Part shown: positions 24,907 to 34,284 of the stretch, in pieces
Layout of the letters: the number at the start of each line of letters is the position of its first letter
Numbering within the stretch: the stretch's first letter is position 1
Origin: Methanobrevibacter sp.
GTDB taxonomy: Archaea > Methanobacteriota > Methanobacteria > Methanobacteriales > Methanobacteriaceae
Assembly (NCBI RefSeq): GCF_030539665.1
Contig: NZ_JAUNXR010000003.1
Span: 122,326 to 186,325 of the forward strand
DNA length: 64,000 nt
Direction: 5' to 3'
Translations under genes and position numbers: made by a program
The notes under the pieces: generated by a model
Database searches by the model: none
What the model saw: only the letters and a program-made list of their open reading frames with translations
Told to the model about the DNA's origin: nothing

Positions 24907-24911
24907 ACTAA

Positions 24912-25031
24912 TTGGAGGAATACGTTAATTCATGTTTCGCCCAAAGACATCTAAAAAAACGAAAAGTACTTGCAGAAAATGACATTGTTGTAAGAGAATA
25001 CTGTAATTTACACGGTCTCTGGGAAAACTAA
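24912..25031 (+). pseudogene. 3' part of the split cysteine-rich small gene
   Basis: An open frame from a TTG at 24912 (directly after a stop) passes through repeat copy 2 as VNSCFAQRHLKK and continues RKVLAENDIVVREYCNLHGL to a stop at 25031. It completes the product begun at 24565. Independent translation from the TTG is possible but has no well-placed ribosome site. Confidence 0.45.
24924..24960 (+). repeat. 37-bp direct repeat, copy 2
   Basis: Identical to copy 1; start-to-start distance 317 bp. Preceded by the end of the 70-codon gene, followed by the 3' part of the split gene. Confidence 0.97.
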
Positions 25032-25065
25032 TTTAAGAATTTCATATTCTTAAATCTCTTTTTTT
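25032..25065 (+). terminator. Hairpin plus T-run after the split small gene
   Basis: TTTAAGAAT and ATTCTTAAA form a perfect 9-bp stem with a 5-base loop, followed by TTTTTTT. It begins one base after the stop at 25031. Confidence 0.75.
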
Positions 25066-25149
25066 ATTTTTCATTATTTTTTCTTTAATCCTAACTGTAT
25101 TTTAAACAAATTTTTTATACTTCTTTCAATAGATATTAAACTATTATAG

Positions 25150-25186
25150 GTTAATTCATGTTTCGCCCAAAGACATCTAAAAAAAC
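25150..25186 (+). repeat. 37-bp direct repeat, copy 3
   Basis: Identical to copies 1 and 2, 226 bp after copy 2. Its flanks are non-coding: a stop codon directly precedes it in the VNSCFAQ frame. A TATA-like TTTTTATAC lies about 35 bases upstream, and a 12-bp palindrome AGCTTTAAAGCT lies 24 bases downstream. Confidence 0.97.
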
Positions 25187-25317
25187 CCTTCCTAATTTTC
25201 CTTAAAACATAGCTTTAAAGCTTTCTCCATCCTTCCTTAAAAAGCATTATTAGGAACGCTGAAATTATTACTAAAATGAGGATGGTTTCCTAAATTCTAA
25301 AAAAATAAAAAAAAGAG

Positions 25318-26184
25318 TTAGTAATGACTTTGTGGAGTCATTCCTAAATGATGATCTTCTGATTTTTTGCCTGGAATTCCGTATGCGTCTGCCCTGCATT
25401 GGGTACATGCCCTGAATACCGGCAACACTTCTTCCACTTCGCCCCTTACCTTTTCCATCATTGAACAGCCAGGACGTTCGTAGTCCTTCATCTTGTTTAA
25501 TGGTATTAAAGGCAATACGTTCATAAGTGAAGCTCCGCGCTCCTTTACCTCTTTAGCTATTTCTACTATGTGGTCGTCATTCAATCCTGGAATAAGAACT
25601 GAGTTGACCTTGACCACCATTCCGTTTTCAGCTGCCTTTTGAATTCCTTCCAATTGGTTTTTGATGAGAATTTCTACAGCTTCACGTCCTTTTATGATTT
25701 CGCCATCATAGTTTATGAATGTGTAGATTTCCTTTGCTATGTCCGGATCAATTGCATTTACTGTTACGGTTACGGAGTTTACTCCTAGCTCAGCTAATTT
25801 ATCCGCATATTTTGGAAGCAGGAGTCCGTTGGTACTCATACATTTGATTAGATCAGGATTGGTATCCTGAAGTTTTTCAAAGAATTCTAGGGTTTCCTCG
25901 TTTGCAAGGGAATCTCCAGGTCCTGCAACTCCAACAACTGCGATTGGTCCTTCAGCTGTTACTTCTTCTATGTGTTTGATTGCATCGTCTGGTTTCATTA
26001 CGCAGGATGCAACCCCTGGACGGTCCTCCTGATCGTTTTTTAAGTCCCTTGTACAGAAATTACAGTAAATATTACATTTTGGTGCAACTGGAACGTGTGC
26101 TCTTCCTACTTTATCATGTACTTTTTCATTGAAGCATGGGTGTGCTTTTGTTATGTGTGCAAATTTAGAGCCATTGCCTACCAT
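25318..26184 (-). CDS. nifB: NifB-type radical SAM protein (FeS cluster maturase)
   Basis: A 288-residue radical SAM enzyme with the SAM-cluster motif C37-NIY-C41-NF-C44, AGPGDSLANEETLEF and the C-terminal CTQCRADAYG that holds further cluster ligands in NifB. It is the short archaeal form without a NifX-like tail. NifB fuses two [4Fe-4S] clusters and inserts carbide and sulfur to give the [8Fe-9S-C] L-cluster. No nifHDKEN gene is present in the window. It lies 60 bases downstream of mmp17, on the strand of the methanogenesis-marker run, with AGGTAGTGAT before its ATG and a possible TATA of its own. Confidence 0.9.
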   Translation of the reverse strand: MVGNGSKFAHITKAHPCFNEKVHDKVGRAHVPVAPKCNIYCNFCTRDLKNDQEDRPGVASCVMKPDDAIKHIEEVTAEGPIAVVGVAGPGDSLANEETLEFFEKLQDTNPDLIKCMSTNGLLLPKYADKLAELGVNSVTVTVNAIDPDIAKEIYTFINYDGEIIKGREAVEILIKNQLEGIQKAAENGMVVKVNSVLIPGLNDDHIVEIAKEVKERGASLMNVLPLIPLNKMKDYERPGCSMMEKVRGEVEEVLPVFRACTQCRADAYGIPGKKSEDHHLGMTPQSHY

Positions 26185-26244
26185 AATATCACTACCTTTT
26201 TATTATATTTGTTTGTATATTAAGGAACTAATTTAAATACTTTG

Positions 26245-26805
26245 CTATTCAACACCATTAAGTTCGTCGATGTAAACATGCATTTTCTCAATCCAATCGT
26301 CTTTAATCAACTCATCGGTAGCTATGACTGCAATGATATCCCCCTCAGACATGTCTTTAATGATCTTAAAGCCCTCAGGCAAAATTCTGAATATTGCATC
26401 ATAGATTCTTCTCTGGAGGTTAGAATGAGGGTCATCCACAACCATGGTCGCCAAATCTGTTTGATCTCCAGGAAGCTCGATGTTGAATCTTGTTGGCTGA
26501 TAAATATCCTCCCTTGAAAACATGAACCAAAGCTTCTTCAGGATATTTGGAAGGTAATTTTCATTTTCAACAAAAATGTCAGTTACATCCTCATCCTTCT
26601 TATATCTTAATTTTGCAATGTCTTCAAGCTTTTTAGCAGAGGATGTTTTCTTCATCTGAATGGCCAATATGAAAACGGGCTCTCTAGGATCGACAAATGC
26701 TTTTAAATCCTGTACAGAAGGTCCAAGAACCAAGTCCTGGAAAATTTGCTTGATAATCATTTCATATACTTCTGCACCTTTTTTATCATAGCATTCAACT
26801 AACAT
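26245..26805 (-). CDS. mmp17: Methanogenesis marker protein 17
   Basis: A 186-residue cytosolic protein with segments VECYDKKGAEVYEMIIKQIF, FVDPREPVFILAIQM and RFNIELPGDQTDLAT. I assign it to the methanogenesis marker 17 family by sequence character and by its place before marker 15, 5, 6 and 3 genes. As I recall the literature, Mmp17 is part of the complex that activates methyl-coenzyme M reductase with McrC, Mmp3, Mmp7 and the ATPase A2. GAGATGATT precedes the ATG, 17 bases after the stop of mmp15. Confidence 0.82.
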   Translation of the reverse strand: MLVECYDKKGAEVYEMIIKQIFQDLVLGPSVQDLKAFVDPREPVFILAIQMKKTSSAKKLEDIAKLRYKKDEDVTDIFVENENYLPNILKKLWFMFSREDIYQPTRFNIELPGDQTDLATMVVDDPHSNLQRRIYDAIFRILPEGFKIIKDMSEGDIIAVIATDELIKDDWIEKMHVYIDELNGVE

Positions 26806-26821
26806 AAAATCATCTCAAAGT

Positions 26822-28060
26822 CTATTTGTCTTGTCTGTGTCCCATTCCAGATACTAAAAGTGCAGCTCCAACAGCACCGATGTGTTGTGAGTATTCAGGA
26901 ACAATAACATCAATTCCACCTAACATTTCACTAACGGCTTCAACAAGACCAGAAATCAAGGAAGTTCCCCCTACCTGAATAAGAGGTTCTCTTAAGTCAA
27001 TTTCCTGGAGTTGTTGTTCATAGACCTGTTCAGCTACAGAGTGACATGCAGCTGCCGCAGCATCAGCCTTGGAACCTCCTGCAGCCAATGTAGTAACCAA
27101 GTCCTGAATACCGAATACAATACAGTAACTGTTTAGCAATGCATTGCGATAGTTACCCTGCAATGCCAATGGTCCCAATTGGTCGATTGTTACGTCCAAA
27201 CGACGGGAAGTCATGTCCAAGAATCTTCCGGAAGCACCTGCACAGATACCACCCATTGTGAAGTTGTCAGGAATTCCATCGTTTACTGTGATTACCTTGT
27301 TGTCCATACCACCAATATCTAACACGGTAGCTTCACCCTTCTGATGACCTGCCAAATATACTGCACCTTTTGCGTTAACTGACAGTTCTTCCTGAATCAA
27401 TTCTGCATTTAACTGTTTACCGATGTTTATACGACCATATCCTGTAGTTCCAATACCGTCCACATCATCGATTGTGTATCCTGTTCCTTCAAATGCCTCG
27501 TCAACACCAATGAATACGGATTCCATGATGTCCTTGGTTTCTGTCCAGCCGGTTCCTATAACCTTGTTGTTTTCCATAGCTACAACCTTGGTTGTTGTTG
27601 AACCTGAATCGATACCTAAGGTCAATCCTTCTTGTTTTTCACGAGCAAGAATGCTTCTACGTGTTACTGTAGTAGCTAACGCTTCCATACGGATAAACAA
27701 TTCGTCTGCCTTTGTTCTTTCTGTAAATGAATAGGTAACTACAGGTATACGAGTATTGTCCTGAATAAATTTACGTACCGCGTTTCTTACAAGCGCACCT
27801 TCTGCACATCTAAAACAGGTTGCAATAAATACCGCATCCGCCTTGCTTTTTCCTTCAACGATTGACATTGCTCTTGCAATCATCAACTTTAAGCTTGAAC
27901 TCTGTGCTGAAAAACCGAATTTAGCACAAGCTTCCTCAATATAATCCAAATCAATTTCAGGAAGAACGATTTCCGCTCCAAATGTAAGAGCTGCTTTTTC
28001 AATTTCTTTTTGAACACCACTGTATTCTGTTCCACATGAAACTAAAGCGATTTTAACCAT
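26822..28060 (-). CDS. mmp15: Methanogenesis marker protein 15 (BadF/BadG/HgdC-type ATPase)
   Basis: A 412-residue protein. An N-terminal domain of about 140 residues contains [11 protein letters not shown]. It is followed by an ASKHA ATPase of the BcrA/BadF/HgdC activase group with [31 protein letters not shown] and [13 protein letters not shown]; the last holds the cysteine that coordinates the bridging [4Fe-4S] cluster in HgdC-type activators. Such enzymes drive low-potential electron transfer with ATP. This makes it a plausible reductive activator in methanogenesis, though its exact target is not proven. GAGGAGG lies upstream; it follows mmp5 by 2 bases. Confidence 0.9.
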   Translation of the reverse strand: MVKIALVSCGTEYSGVQKEIEKAALTFGAEIVLPEIDLDYIEEACAKFGFSAQSSSLKLMIARAMSIVEGKSKADAVFIATCFRCAEGALVRNAVRKFIQDNTRIPVVTYSFTERTKADELFIRMEALATTVTRRSILAREKQEGLTLGIDSGSTTTKVVAMENNKVIGTGWTETKDIMESVFIGVDEAFEGTGYTIDDVDGIGTTGYGRINIGKQLNAELIQEELSVNAKGAVYLAGHQKGEATVLDIGGMDNKVITVNDGIPDNFTMGGICAGASGRFLDMTSRRLDVTIDQLGPLALQGNYRNALLNSYCIVFGIQDLVTTLAAGGSKADAAAAACHSVAEQVYEQQLQEIDLREPLIQVGGTSLISGLVEAVSEMLGGIDVIVPEYSQHIGAVGAALLVSGMGHRQDK

Positions 28061-28062
28061 GA

Positions 28063-28593
28063 CTAGTCCTCCTCAAGTTCTTTTTCTACAAATTCAAGGT
28101 CTTCTTTTTCACTGACCGGTGCCTCATCCTTAAAGTCTTCATCACTTTTTACAAGTTCATCTAATGAATCAAGGAAATCATTAATTTCATTAACCATTTG
28201 ATAGGTTTCATCCTTATTAGTTGGATAGGTTACCTCTAAAGTTGGAATATCCTTATCCCTAAGCAAGAATGTTGATAATTCATTAGTTCTTGCACATCCA
28301 ACACAACCGAAACCGAATGGTGCGCCGTCCACAATAATTGCAGCCTCGGCAGCATCTATCAACGGTCCGATAATTGACATTCTTCCACGAACACCGGATG
28401 GGACCTCAATAGCCGCATATTTAAGTCCTTTGATCGGGTCGTCTTCGGTAATGTTCATAGGAGGAGAATCAATCTCCGGATCTTTTACTTTTTGCCTAAT
28501 CTGTTTTTGTAGTGCTAAAGGAGTGTGTCCTTTTCTTTCTATTAAATCTGCTAAAATTAATGAGTTTGGAGGATAAATAGCTATTTCTACCAT
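28063..28593 (-). CDS. mmp5: Methanogenesis marker protein 5
   Basis: A 176-residue protein. A conserved centre [20 protein letters not shown] is followed by [17 protein letters not shown], a C-x2-C pair that may bind metal or an FeS cluster, and there is an acidic C-terminal tail of about 30 residues. The assignment to marker 5 rests on this segment and on the fixed gene neighbourhood. AGGTGAT precedes the ATG. Function is not established; cotranscription with marker 15 is clear from the 2-base gap. Confidence 0.82.
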   Translation of the reverse strand: MVEIAIYPPNSLILADLIERKGHTPLALQKQIRQKVKDPEIDSPPMNITEDDPIKGLKYAAIEVPSGVRGRMSIIGPLIDAAEAAIIVDGAPFGFGCVGCARTNELSTFLLRDKDIPTLEVTYPTNKDETYQMVNEINDFLDSLDELVKSDEDFKDEAPVSEKEDLEFVEKELEED

Positions 28594-28608
28594 ACATAAT
28601 CACCTACT

Positions 28609-29064
28609 TTAAGATTCGTTCATAATATTTTTAACTAAATCAATGTCAACAGGATGTTTTTTGGAAACCTTAACATCTTTTCTTTTCTCTAATGCATCAG
28701 CCACATCACCAAGAAGTCTGAATTCCTTTTCCATTTGGTGGAAACCTTCACGAGGGCCGAATCTTTGACCCCTACATCTTCTAGGATCCCCAGGTGCAAA
28801 TCCCCTGTCCTTAGTAAAAATATGATTTGGATCAAGTTTTCTAATCTCTTCTAAAGCCTTCTTAACATCTTTCTCCTTTCCGCTAACCATAGCGCCGTAG
28901 CAAGTATTCTTGATTGTCAAAGGCAAGTCAAGCATGTGCATTTCACTTACAATCTCACTTTCACTTACTCTGGCACCTGGAGCAAGAATAATCATACGGG
29001 TTACAACATCAGGATCCCAATCTTCTTTACTTAATTCAGGCCTCGGGCATAAATTGTGTGACAT
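28609..29064 (-). CDS. mmp6: Methanogenesis marker protein 6
   Basis: A 151-residue protein, mainly alpha/beta, with [36 protein letters not shown] and a [20 protein letters not shown] segment rich in arginine and glycine. The start at 29064 has GGAGAT 7 bases upstream and overlaps the end of mmp3 by 29 bases. Earlier ATGs in the frame are less likely. Function is unknown; it is found only in methane-metabolising archaea. Confidence 0.82.
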   Translation of the reverse strand: MSHNLCPRPELSKEDWDPDVVTRMIILAPGARVSESEIVSEMHMLDLPLTIKNTCYGAMVSGKEKDVKKALEEIRKLDPNHIFTKDRGFAPGDPRRCRGQRFGPREGFHQMEKEFRLLGDVADALEKRKDVKVSKKHPVDIDLVKNIMNES

Positions 29065-30583
29065 ACAAAACATCTCCATCTTTAAGTTTTTCAAGAATTT
29101 CAAAATCACTGCAGACTTTTCCTACAATATTTGTTGCTGCAAAGGACTCTGCAGTAGGTCCGAATTCAGAATTATCTTCAAATCTTACACCAATCAATCC
29201 GACATTTTTAGCAGCCATGTTGGTGATTCCAATTTCACCAGCCTTAACAATGTCTTTTGGTACGTTTTCCGGAATTAAACCTTTTGCGTTAGCAGCATCC
29301 CCTTGGAAAATAACTATTTTCATTCCAGGAACTGCAAAGTGAACTTTTAGGCTACCGATAGGATTTTCAGCAAGGCCAGTTAATTTTTCAAGATACCATT
29401 TTGATCTTGGCGCCTTATCCGTCAACTCAATGGTACATAGCTCATCCTTGTTAATTCCTTTAGTAAACACTTTTCCCTCTTTTAGAATGTCAAGAGTGAA
29501 ATGAGGTGTTTGAGACACGATTAAAGCATCGTCATCTGTTACACCATCTCTGATTTGTTTAATTCCTAATGAGTCTAATAATTTATTAGCTTCAGCTTGG
29601 GTTGTATTTAGGGTCATTATCCTTTGCTGTTCGGAAATTACAGTAATGAAATCATTTTCCTTAGCAATATCGATTATTTCCATACCGTTTGTAATGTGTC
29701 CCACAGTAGTATGGCTTGGAGCTAGAACCCTATTTTCACGATAAACATAAACTCTTCCAACACCTATACCTTCATTTCTAACAGTTACTGTTCCCTTGCG
29801 GCGTGGTGTAAGGTCTTCCTTAGGCTTGTCAATACCTTGAAGTTCATAAAAACCAAGGAAAGAATTAGAATCGAAACTTACCTTTACCTTTCCTCCGCTA
29901 ATAAGACTGAACAGGTGTTCGGCACATACTGGTGAATTTTCATCAATATCCAATGAAACATAGGTATACAATTCATTGCCTTCCTCTAAAACAATGTCCA
30001 GATCGGAAACTGAGAGGGTATTGGTAGTTACGCTTCTTTCAATAATAGGTTCCACATTTATTACGCCGTCACGTTCTGTCAATAGATCAAGAGTCTTCTT
30101 ACCACCAATGACTCTTGCAAAAATACCCTTGTTGAATGGAGGCACACTGTAAACGTTGCTTACATTCTCTTTAATGAGAATAAGGTGGGTTGATTCATTA
30201 CTGAAACTTGACAAGCTTAAAACAACATCCCCTTCATAATACTTGTATTCGTCAGGTGTTGGTTCAAGGTCAGTGACAATAGGACCTATTGCAACCTCGC
30301 TAGGTGTAGACCATCTGATGTTAAGATCATCAAAAAGACTATAATTTTCTTTCCATAACTCAACTAAAGGAGCTGCTGCTTCTTCGTCAGTTAATTCAAT
30401 AATTATAGAACCTTTATTAGTTTTAATCTTATATTTACTAATATTCTTCTCTAATTCCTCTTTTCCTCTGATTAAACAGAGTATACTTCCTGGAGAATAT
30501 GGAGCGTTGGCCAGTTCAATAACTTCTTCGATTGTTGAACCGTCCTTGACCTCCATCTCTTCGCCATTGACTTTAATTAACAT
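29036..30583 (-). CDS. mmp3: Methanogenesis marker protein 3
   Basis: A 515-residue protein. It starts with a ubiquitin/MoaD-like domain ([20 protein letters not shown]), followed by beta-rich repeats with cyclophilin-like segments ([37 protein letters not shown]). As I recall the literature, Mmp3 is a subunit of the ATP-dependent methyl-coenzyme M reductase activation complex. GGGAG precedes the ATG at 30583; four earlier codons are unsupported. It heads the tightly packed mmp3-mmp6-mmp5-mmp15-mmp17 run and lies 44 bases after mmp2. Confidence 0.87.
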   Translation of the reverse strand: MLIKVNGEEMEVKDGSTIEEVIELANAPYSPGSILCLIRGKEELEKNISKYKIKTNKGSIIIELTDEEAAAPLVELWKENYSLFDDLNIRWSTPSEVAIGPIVTDLEPTPDEYKYYEGDVVLSLSSFSNESTHLILIKENVSNVYSVPPFNKGIFARVIGGKKTLDLLTERDGVINVEPIIERSVTTNTLSVSDLDIVLEEGNELYTYVSLDIDENSPVCAEHLFSLISGGKVKVSFDSNSFLGFYELQGIDKPKEDLTPRRKGTVTVRNEGIGVGRVYVYRENRVLAPSHTTVGHITNGMEIIDIAKENDFITVISEQQRIMTLNTTQAEANKLLDSLGIKQIRDGVTDDDALIVSQTPHFTLDILKEGKVFTKGINKDELCTIELTDKAPRSKWYLEKLTGLAENPIGSLKVHFAVPGMKIVIFQGDAANAKGLIPENVPKDIVKAGEIGITNMAAKNVGLIGVRFEDNSEFGPTAESFAATNIVGKVCSDFEILEKLKDGDVLYVTQFMPEA

Positions 30584-30627
30584 ACAATCTCCCATAAATA
30601 AGAATTAATTATAAATTTGATCAATAA

Positions 30628-31602
30628 TTATGTACCTTTAAAAACCGGATTTTTATTCTGATTGAAGAGTTCTACTTTCTCATCACCGCTAACTACAAAA
30701 AGACTGTTGCCGTCAGTTATTTCACCAACAACAGCCGCATTTATTGAAAATTTATTCAAGTAATCAATAATTTCAGAACAGTTTTCTTCATCTGCAGTAA
30801 ATACAAAACCAGAGCCAGGATACATTTTAAGCCAAGCATCCCACTCAACATCATCAACTTTAGGAATATCCTCCAGATTGACGATTGCTCCTTTATCTGA
30901 AGCTTCCAAAAGCATTTCCAATGTTCCTAAAATTCCAGGGTTGCTGATGTCCTTACCTGATTTGATGTAGTCGTTCTCAGCCAAATATTGAACTGCAGTT
31001 ATCTGATCCCTGACCAGTTGAGCATCCTTCCCATAGGTAGTGTCCCAATTAAGAGAAAACATTTCATGAGGTTTGCCATCCAAATCAATGGCAACAATAA
31101 CCTTATCCCCTATTTGAGCATTGAAACTAGTAATAAGCTTATCCTTTTGGGCAATACCCACAATAGCCACTCCTAAAGAATCAACAGCACCGTCCGGATG
31201 CAAATGACCTCCAACCATTGGAACTCCAAATTTCAAACATCCGTCCTTGATTCCAGTAAGCAGCTCCTCATAGATTTCATCATGAGCTATTGACATGATA
31301 TTTACCATGGCCAATGGTTTACCACCCATAGCTGCAATATCGTTCACATTAACAAGCACTGCACAATAACCAGCCCAGTAAGGGTTTACATCCATTATCT
31401 GACCCCAAATTCCATCAGCAGCAACCAGCAATGCCTGATTATTTCCAATATCAATAGCTGATGCGTCATCCCCAATGTCGATAATCACATCGCCAGAAAC
31501 ATTGTAGGCATCCTCCAATAATGAGATGACATTATTGATTGAATTTTTACGAGTGACGCCTTCGAATTCTTGAATAGATTTAGCTAGCTTTTTTAAATCC
31601 AA
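30628..31602 (-). CDS. mmp2: Methanogenesis marker protein 2 (AIR synthase/ThiL/HypE-like)
   Basis: A 324-residue protein of the PurM/ThiL/SelD/HypE superfamily: IDIGDDASAID (Mg-ATP aspartates), NVNDIAAMGGKPLAMVNIMS and VPMVGGHLHPDG, the usual ATP-binding and dimer motifs. Members phosphorylate or dehydrate small substrates using ATP; the marker 2 substrate is not known. It starts at a TTG with GGAAGTG upstream, unusual but well supported by spacing. It belongs to the run from nob1 to mmp17. Confidence 0.88.
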   Translation of the reverse strand: MDLKKLAKSIQEFEGVTRKNSINNVISLLEDAYNVSGDVIIDIGDDASAIDIGNNQALLVAADGIWGQIMDVNPYWAGYCAVLVNVNDIAAMGGKPLAMVNIMSIAHDEIYEELLTGIKDGCLKFGVPMVGGHLHPDGAVDSLGVAIVGIAQKDKLITSFNAQIGDKVIVAIDLDGKPHEMFSLNWDTTYGKDAQLVRDQITAVQYLAENDYIKSGKDISNPGILGTLEMLLEASDKGAIVNLEDIPKVDDVEWDAWLKMYPGSGFVFTADEENCSEIIDYLNKFSINAAVVGEITDGNSLFVVSGDEKVELFNQNKNPVFKGT

Positions 31603-31627
31603 TAGAATACACTTCCATAATTATATA

Positions 31628-32752
31628 TTAAATAACTTTAAGTTTATATTTACAATTCATATTATTTAATATTTCAATAATGGCCTGTTTCATATCTATT
31701 TTTTCATCACTTCCAAATTCCAAAATTGGGGAATTGTTGAAGATTCCATTAAAAATTTCCTTGCCTGCAACATCATCAAAGCCACTTTCAAGCTCGAAAA
31801 TTATGGACCCTGGAGTTTTGAAGCCATGCTCAACAACCTTGTCTAGGTCGCCGTCTGTAATTCCGATAATCGGTATTTCAAACCGGTACAGAATATCCGA
31901 TGAAATCAAGGTTGTGTCGTCCCCAACGGTTACGACCAAATCTGCATCCCTGTATCTGTAGATATCCTCCCCTGCATGGTCTACGAAGGCCACCCTATAA
32001 CTTTCGTTTTCAGAGCCCTTCTCCAAGATCCTTGGCTTCACATCACTTTTTCTCAAAAGCCCTGTCTTTATAATTGCCTTGTCCAAATCAACCTTTGAAA
32101 GCTTTTCAACCCCATGAGGCTTTAAAATACCTCCTTCAATATCAACGATGTAGCCATCTTCAGCTATCAAAACAAGCCTGTCGGAGGTTGACTTGCCTAT
32201 TATGACGCTGTTTACCATTATGTTTTCCCCAGGGCTTACTCCATGAATCAGCCTGTGAATTCTGTTGTCTTCAAAATCCATCCCGAAGTGTTTTTCGTAT
32301 ATTTCCTCGGGAGTTACCCTATTGAGATTGAATTTGCAGGCTATTTCATCTGCAACGTCTTCAGCATCCCCGTTCCAAAGGATAACACTACCATCATCTT
32401 CACCAGGCCTTTCAATCTGTATTAATGGAATGTCGTTTTCCTTGATCTTATCAAAATAATGATTTACAACCTTATAGCCAAAGACCTGCCCTGTAACATC
32501 AGACTTTCCGTAGTTTAAAAGAAAAATCATGTCCTTTCCATCATCGTTAAATAGCTTCAGGGATTCGCTTGGAACCAGCTTTCGGGAAATGTCAATGACA
32601 TTCTCCAATGAGGAGTCTATGACTGCAGTCCTTCCCATGGTTCCTCCCAACCTTGCAGATACACTGCCGAAATCCCTTAAATAATCAATTATAATTTTAG
32701 CATATCCGGAATCTATAATGTTCGGACCGTGAACAACAACACCAATATCCAT
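31628..32752 (-). CDS. Conserved methanogen protein, DUF2117-like
   Basis: A 374-residue protein. It has an N-terminal domain with HGPNIIDSGYAKIIIDYL and LGGTMGRTAVID, a middle region RLIHGVSPGENIMVNSVIIG, and a C-terminal domain with LVVTVGDDTTLISSDIL. I associate it with archaeal DUF2117 from memory; no enzyme function is known. GGTG precedes the ATG. It lies between nob1 (9 bases) and mmp2 (25 bases), so it is cotranscribed with them and may be linked to methanogen-specific cofactor biology. Confidence 0.65.
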   Translation of the reverse strand: MDIGVVVHGPNIIDSGYAKIIIDYLRDFGSVSARLGGTMGRTAVIDSSLENVIDISRKLVPSESLKLFNDDGKDMIFLLNYGKSDVTGQVFGYKVVNHYFDKIKENDIPLIQIERPGEDDGSVILWNGDAEDVADEIACKFNLNRVTPEEIYEKHFGMDFEDNRIHRLIHGVSPGENIMVNSVIIGKSTSDRLVLIAEDGYIVDIEGGILKPHGVEKLSKVDLDKAIIKTGLLRKSDVKPRILEKGSENESYRVAFVDHAGEDIYRYRDADLVVTVGDDTTLISSDILYRFEIPIIGITDGDLDKVVEHGFKTPGSIIFELESGFDDVAGKEIFNGIFNNSPILEFGSDEKIDMKQAIIEILNNMNCKYKLKVI

Positions 32753-32761
32753 TGAAAACAC

Positions 32762-33259
32762 CTATTTTACTCTTTTTTTAAATAAATCAGAACCGCATAT
32801 TTCACAGTCATCAAATGGATAGCTGTCATCATATTCCCTTTTGCAGCCTGAACATATCTTCTTCCAGTTGTAGACCTCTTTGATTCCATTGGTTAGGATT
32901 GATGAAAACGGAATATTCATTATTTTTAAAGTGTTTTGAATAGTGTAGTCATCAGTTATGACCTTAACGTTTCCACCCTCACCGGAAAATTCCAAAGCCA
33001 ATGCAATGACGGTTTTATCCTGAAGTGAAAGTCTTAGATTGTCGCCTGACTCTGCAATGATACGTTCCACCTCATCCATGAATTCGTCTTTAGGTTCCTT
33101 GATATCCAGCTTGCCATCCTCAATAGCATTGTCCATAATTAGTTTTGATTTGAAATCCTTAATCTCACAAGCTATTTCTGAAGTCGTATGGTTATTGTTT
33201 GTATCCAATGGAAAGCCATTGATAAAGGCCGAAGCGTCTAAAATATAATCGATTTTCAT
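32762..33259 (-). CDS. nob1: Endoribonuclease Nob1 (rRNA maturation)
   Basis: A 165-residue protein with a PIN-domain nuclease (acidic residues in YILDASAFING, VIALALEFSG and VITDDYTIQN) and a C-terminal zinc ribbon (CSGCKREY, CEICGSDLF). Nob1 cleaves the 3' end of pre-16S rRNA late in small-subunit assembly. The order PIN then ribbon and the length are normal for archaea. It is the first gene of the run toward mmp17. No clear ribosome site is seen, so the message may be leaderless. Confidence 0.9.
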   Translation of the reverse strand: MKIDYILDASAFINGFPLDTNNNHTTSEIACEIKDFKSKLIMDNAIEDGKLDIKEPKDEFMDEVERIIAESGDNLRLSLQDKTVIALALEFSGEGGNVKVITDDYTIQNTLKIMNIPFSSILTNGIKEVYNWKKICSGCKREYDDSYPFDDCEICGSDLFKKRVK

Positions 33260-33468
33260 AGATTTCTATTTATTTCTGAAATTTATAAAGTTAATAGTTT
33301 TGAATTTTCAGTGAAATATTGGAAAAAAATTGGTTTAAATTTGGTTTAATTTTGGTAAATCTATTTAAATTCACTTAATTAATATTAAATCAAATCAAAA
33401 TTTTTATTTTGAGAAATAAGGTGATATGAATTACCTATTTTTAAAAAAAATAATCGAGTGATGTGAAA

Positions 33469-34275
33469 ATGAATAATAGAAAAGAAAATTATAAGACATT
33501 GTCAAAAATTCAGGACGAGCTAAAATTTCTAACAAAATCAGAAATTCGTCTTGAAATATTAAATTGTCTTAACCAGGCACCATATACCGTGAAAGAGATT
33601 GTTGACATTACTGGAATGACCTATAGTTCTGTTTCAAGTAATGTGAACAAGCTGGAAAAGAACAACAACATCTATAAAAAAGACAACAAGTTCCAGATTG
33701 ATTATCTAACCAAAATCTACTTTGAAAACATCGTTAATTTTAAGAGGTCACTGGAGATCATTACCAATTTTGAGGAGTTTTGGAACAAGCACAACATCAA
33801 TAAAATCGATTATGAATCAGTGAAAAATTTAACTGACCTTTACAATTCGGAGCTTGTGGAATCAACTTCCATAGACATCTATAAAACCTACAACACCATA
33901 AAAACCCAGATGATCAATTCTAAAAGAATAGAGGCTGTTTTTCCCTACCTTCATCCCGATTATCCAAAACTAATTGAAAATGAGCTTAGGAATGGGGCTC
34001 GGATAGACCTGATAATCAATGATGCGATTTATAAGGACCTGATTTTGACAATAGAGGATGACCTTAGAAGGGAGTCTATGAAAAATGGAAACCTTACTGT
34101 AAAGTCCGTGAAAGCTCCATTAAACATCTATCTAACCATCTGTGACGATGAAATGAGTCTGGGACTGTTTAAGAACGATGATAGTTTTGATCAAAACAGG
34201 ATTTTGATTTCATCCAATGAAAAATCTGTGGATTGGGGTCATAAGCTATTTGACCATATCAAAAACAACATATGA
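33469..34275 (+). CDS. FilR1-type winged-helix transcriptional regulator
   Basis: A 268-residue regulator. An N-terminal winged helix-turn-helix (TKSEIRLEILNCLNQAPYTV, GMTYSSVSSNVNKLEKNNNI) is joined to a FilR1/DUF1724 sensor domain that ends SVDWGHKLFDHIKN, a characteristic ending. Such regulators are widespread in methanogens; ligands are mostly unknown. It diverges from nob1 across about 200 bases and lies 9 bases before a second regulator of the same type, so the two form an operon. The ATG at 33469 follows GTGAT. Confidence 0.85.
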   Translation: MNNRKENYKTLSKIQDELKFLTKSEIRLEILNCLNQAPYTVKEIVDITGMTYSSVSSNVNKLEKNNNIYKKDNKFQIDYLTKIYFENIVNFKRSLEIITNFEEFWNKHNINKIDYESVKNLTDLYNSELVESTSIDIYKTYNTIKTQMINSKRIEAVFPYLHPDYPKLIENELRNGARIDLIINDAIYKDLILTIEDDLRRESMKNGNLTVKSVKAPLNIYLTICDDEMSLGLFKNDDSFDQNRILISSNEKSVDWGHKLFDHIKNNI

Positions 34276-34284
34276 GGTGAAAAA

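Noticed and set aside
24607-25186. CRISPR array (37-bp repeats beginning GTT and ending AAAC)
   Set aside because: Only three copies, with 280 and 189 bases between them, one interval holding a gene with a ribosome site; no cas genes nearby. Direct repeats of another kind fit better.
21030-25317. Insertion sequence or integrated plasmid covering the accessory region
   Set aside because: No transposase, integrase, terminal inverted repeats or tRNA-adjacent attachment site was found, although the gene content looks accessory.
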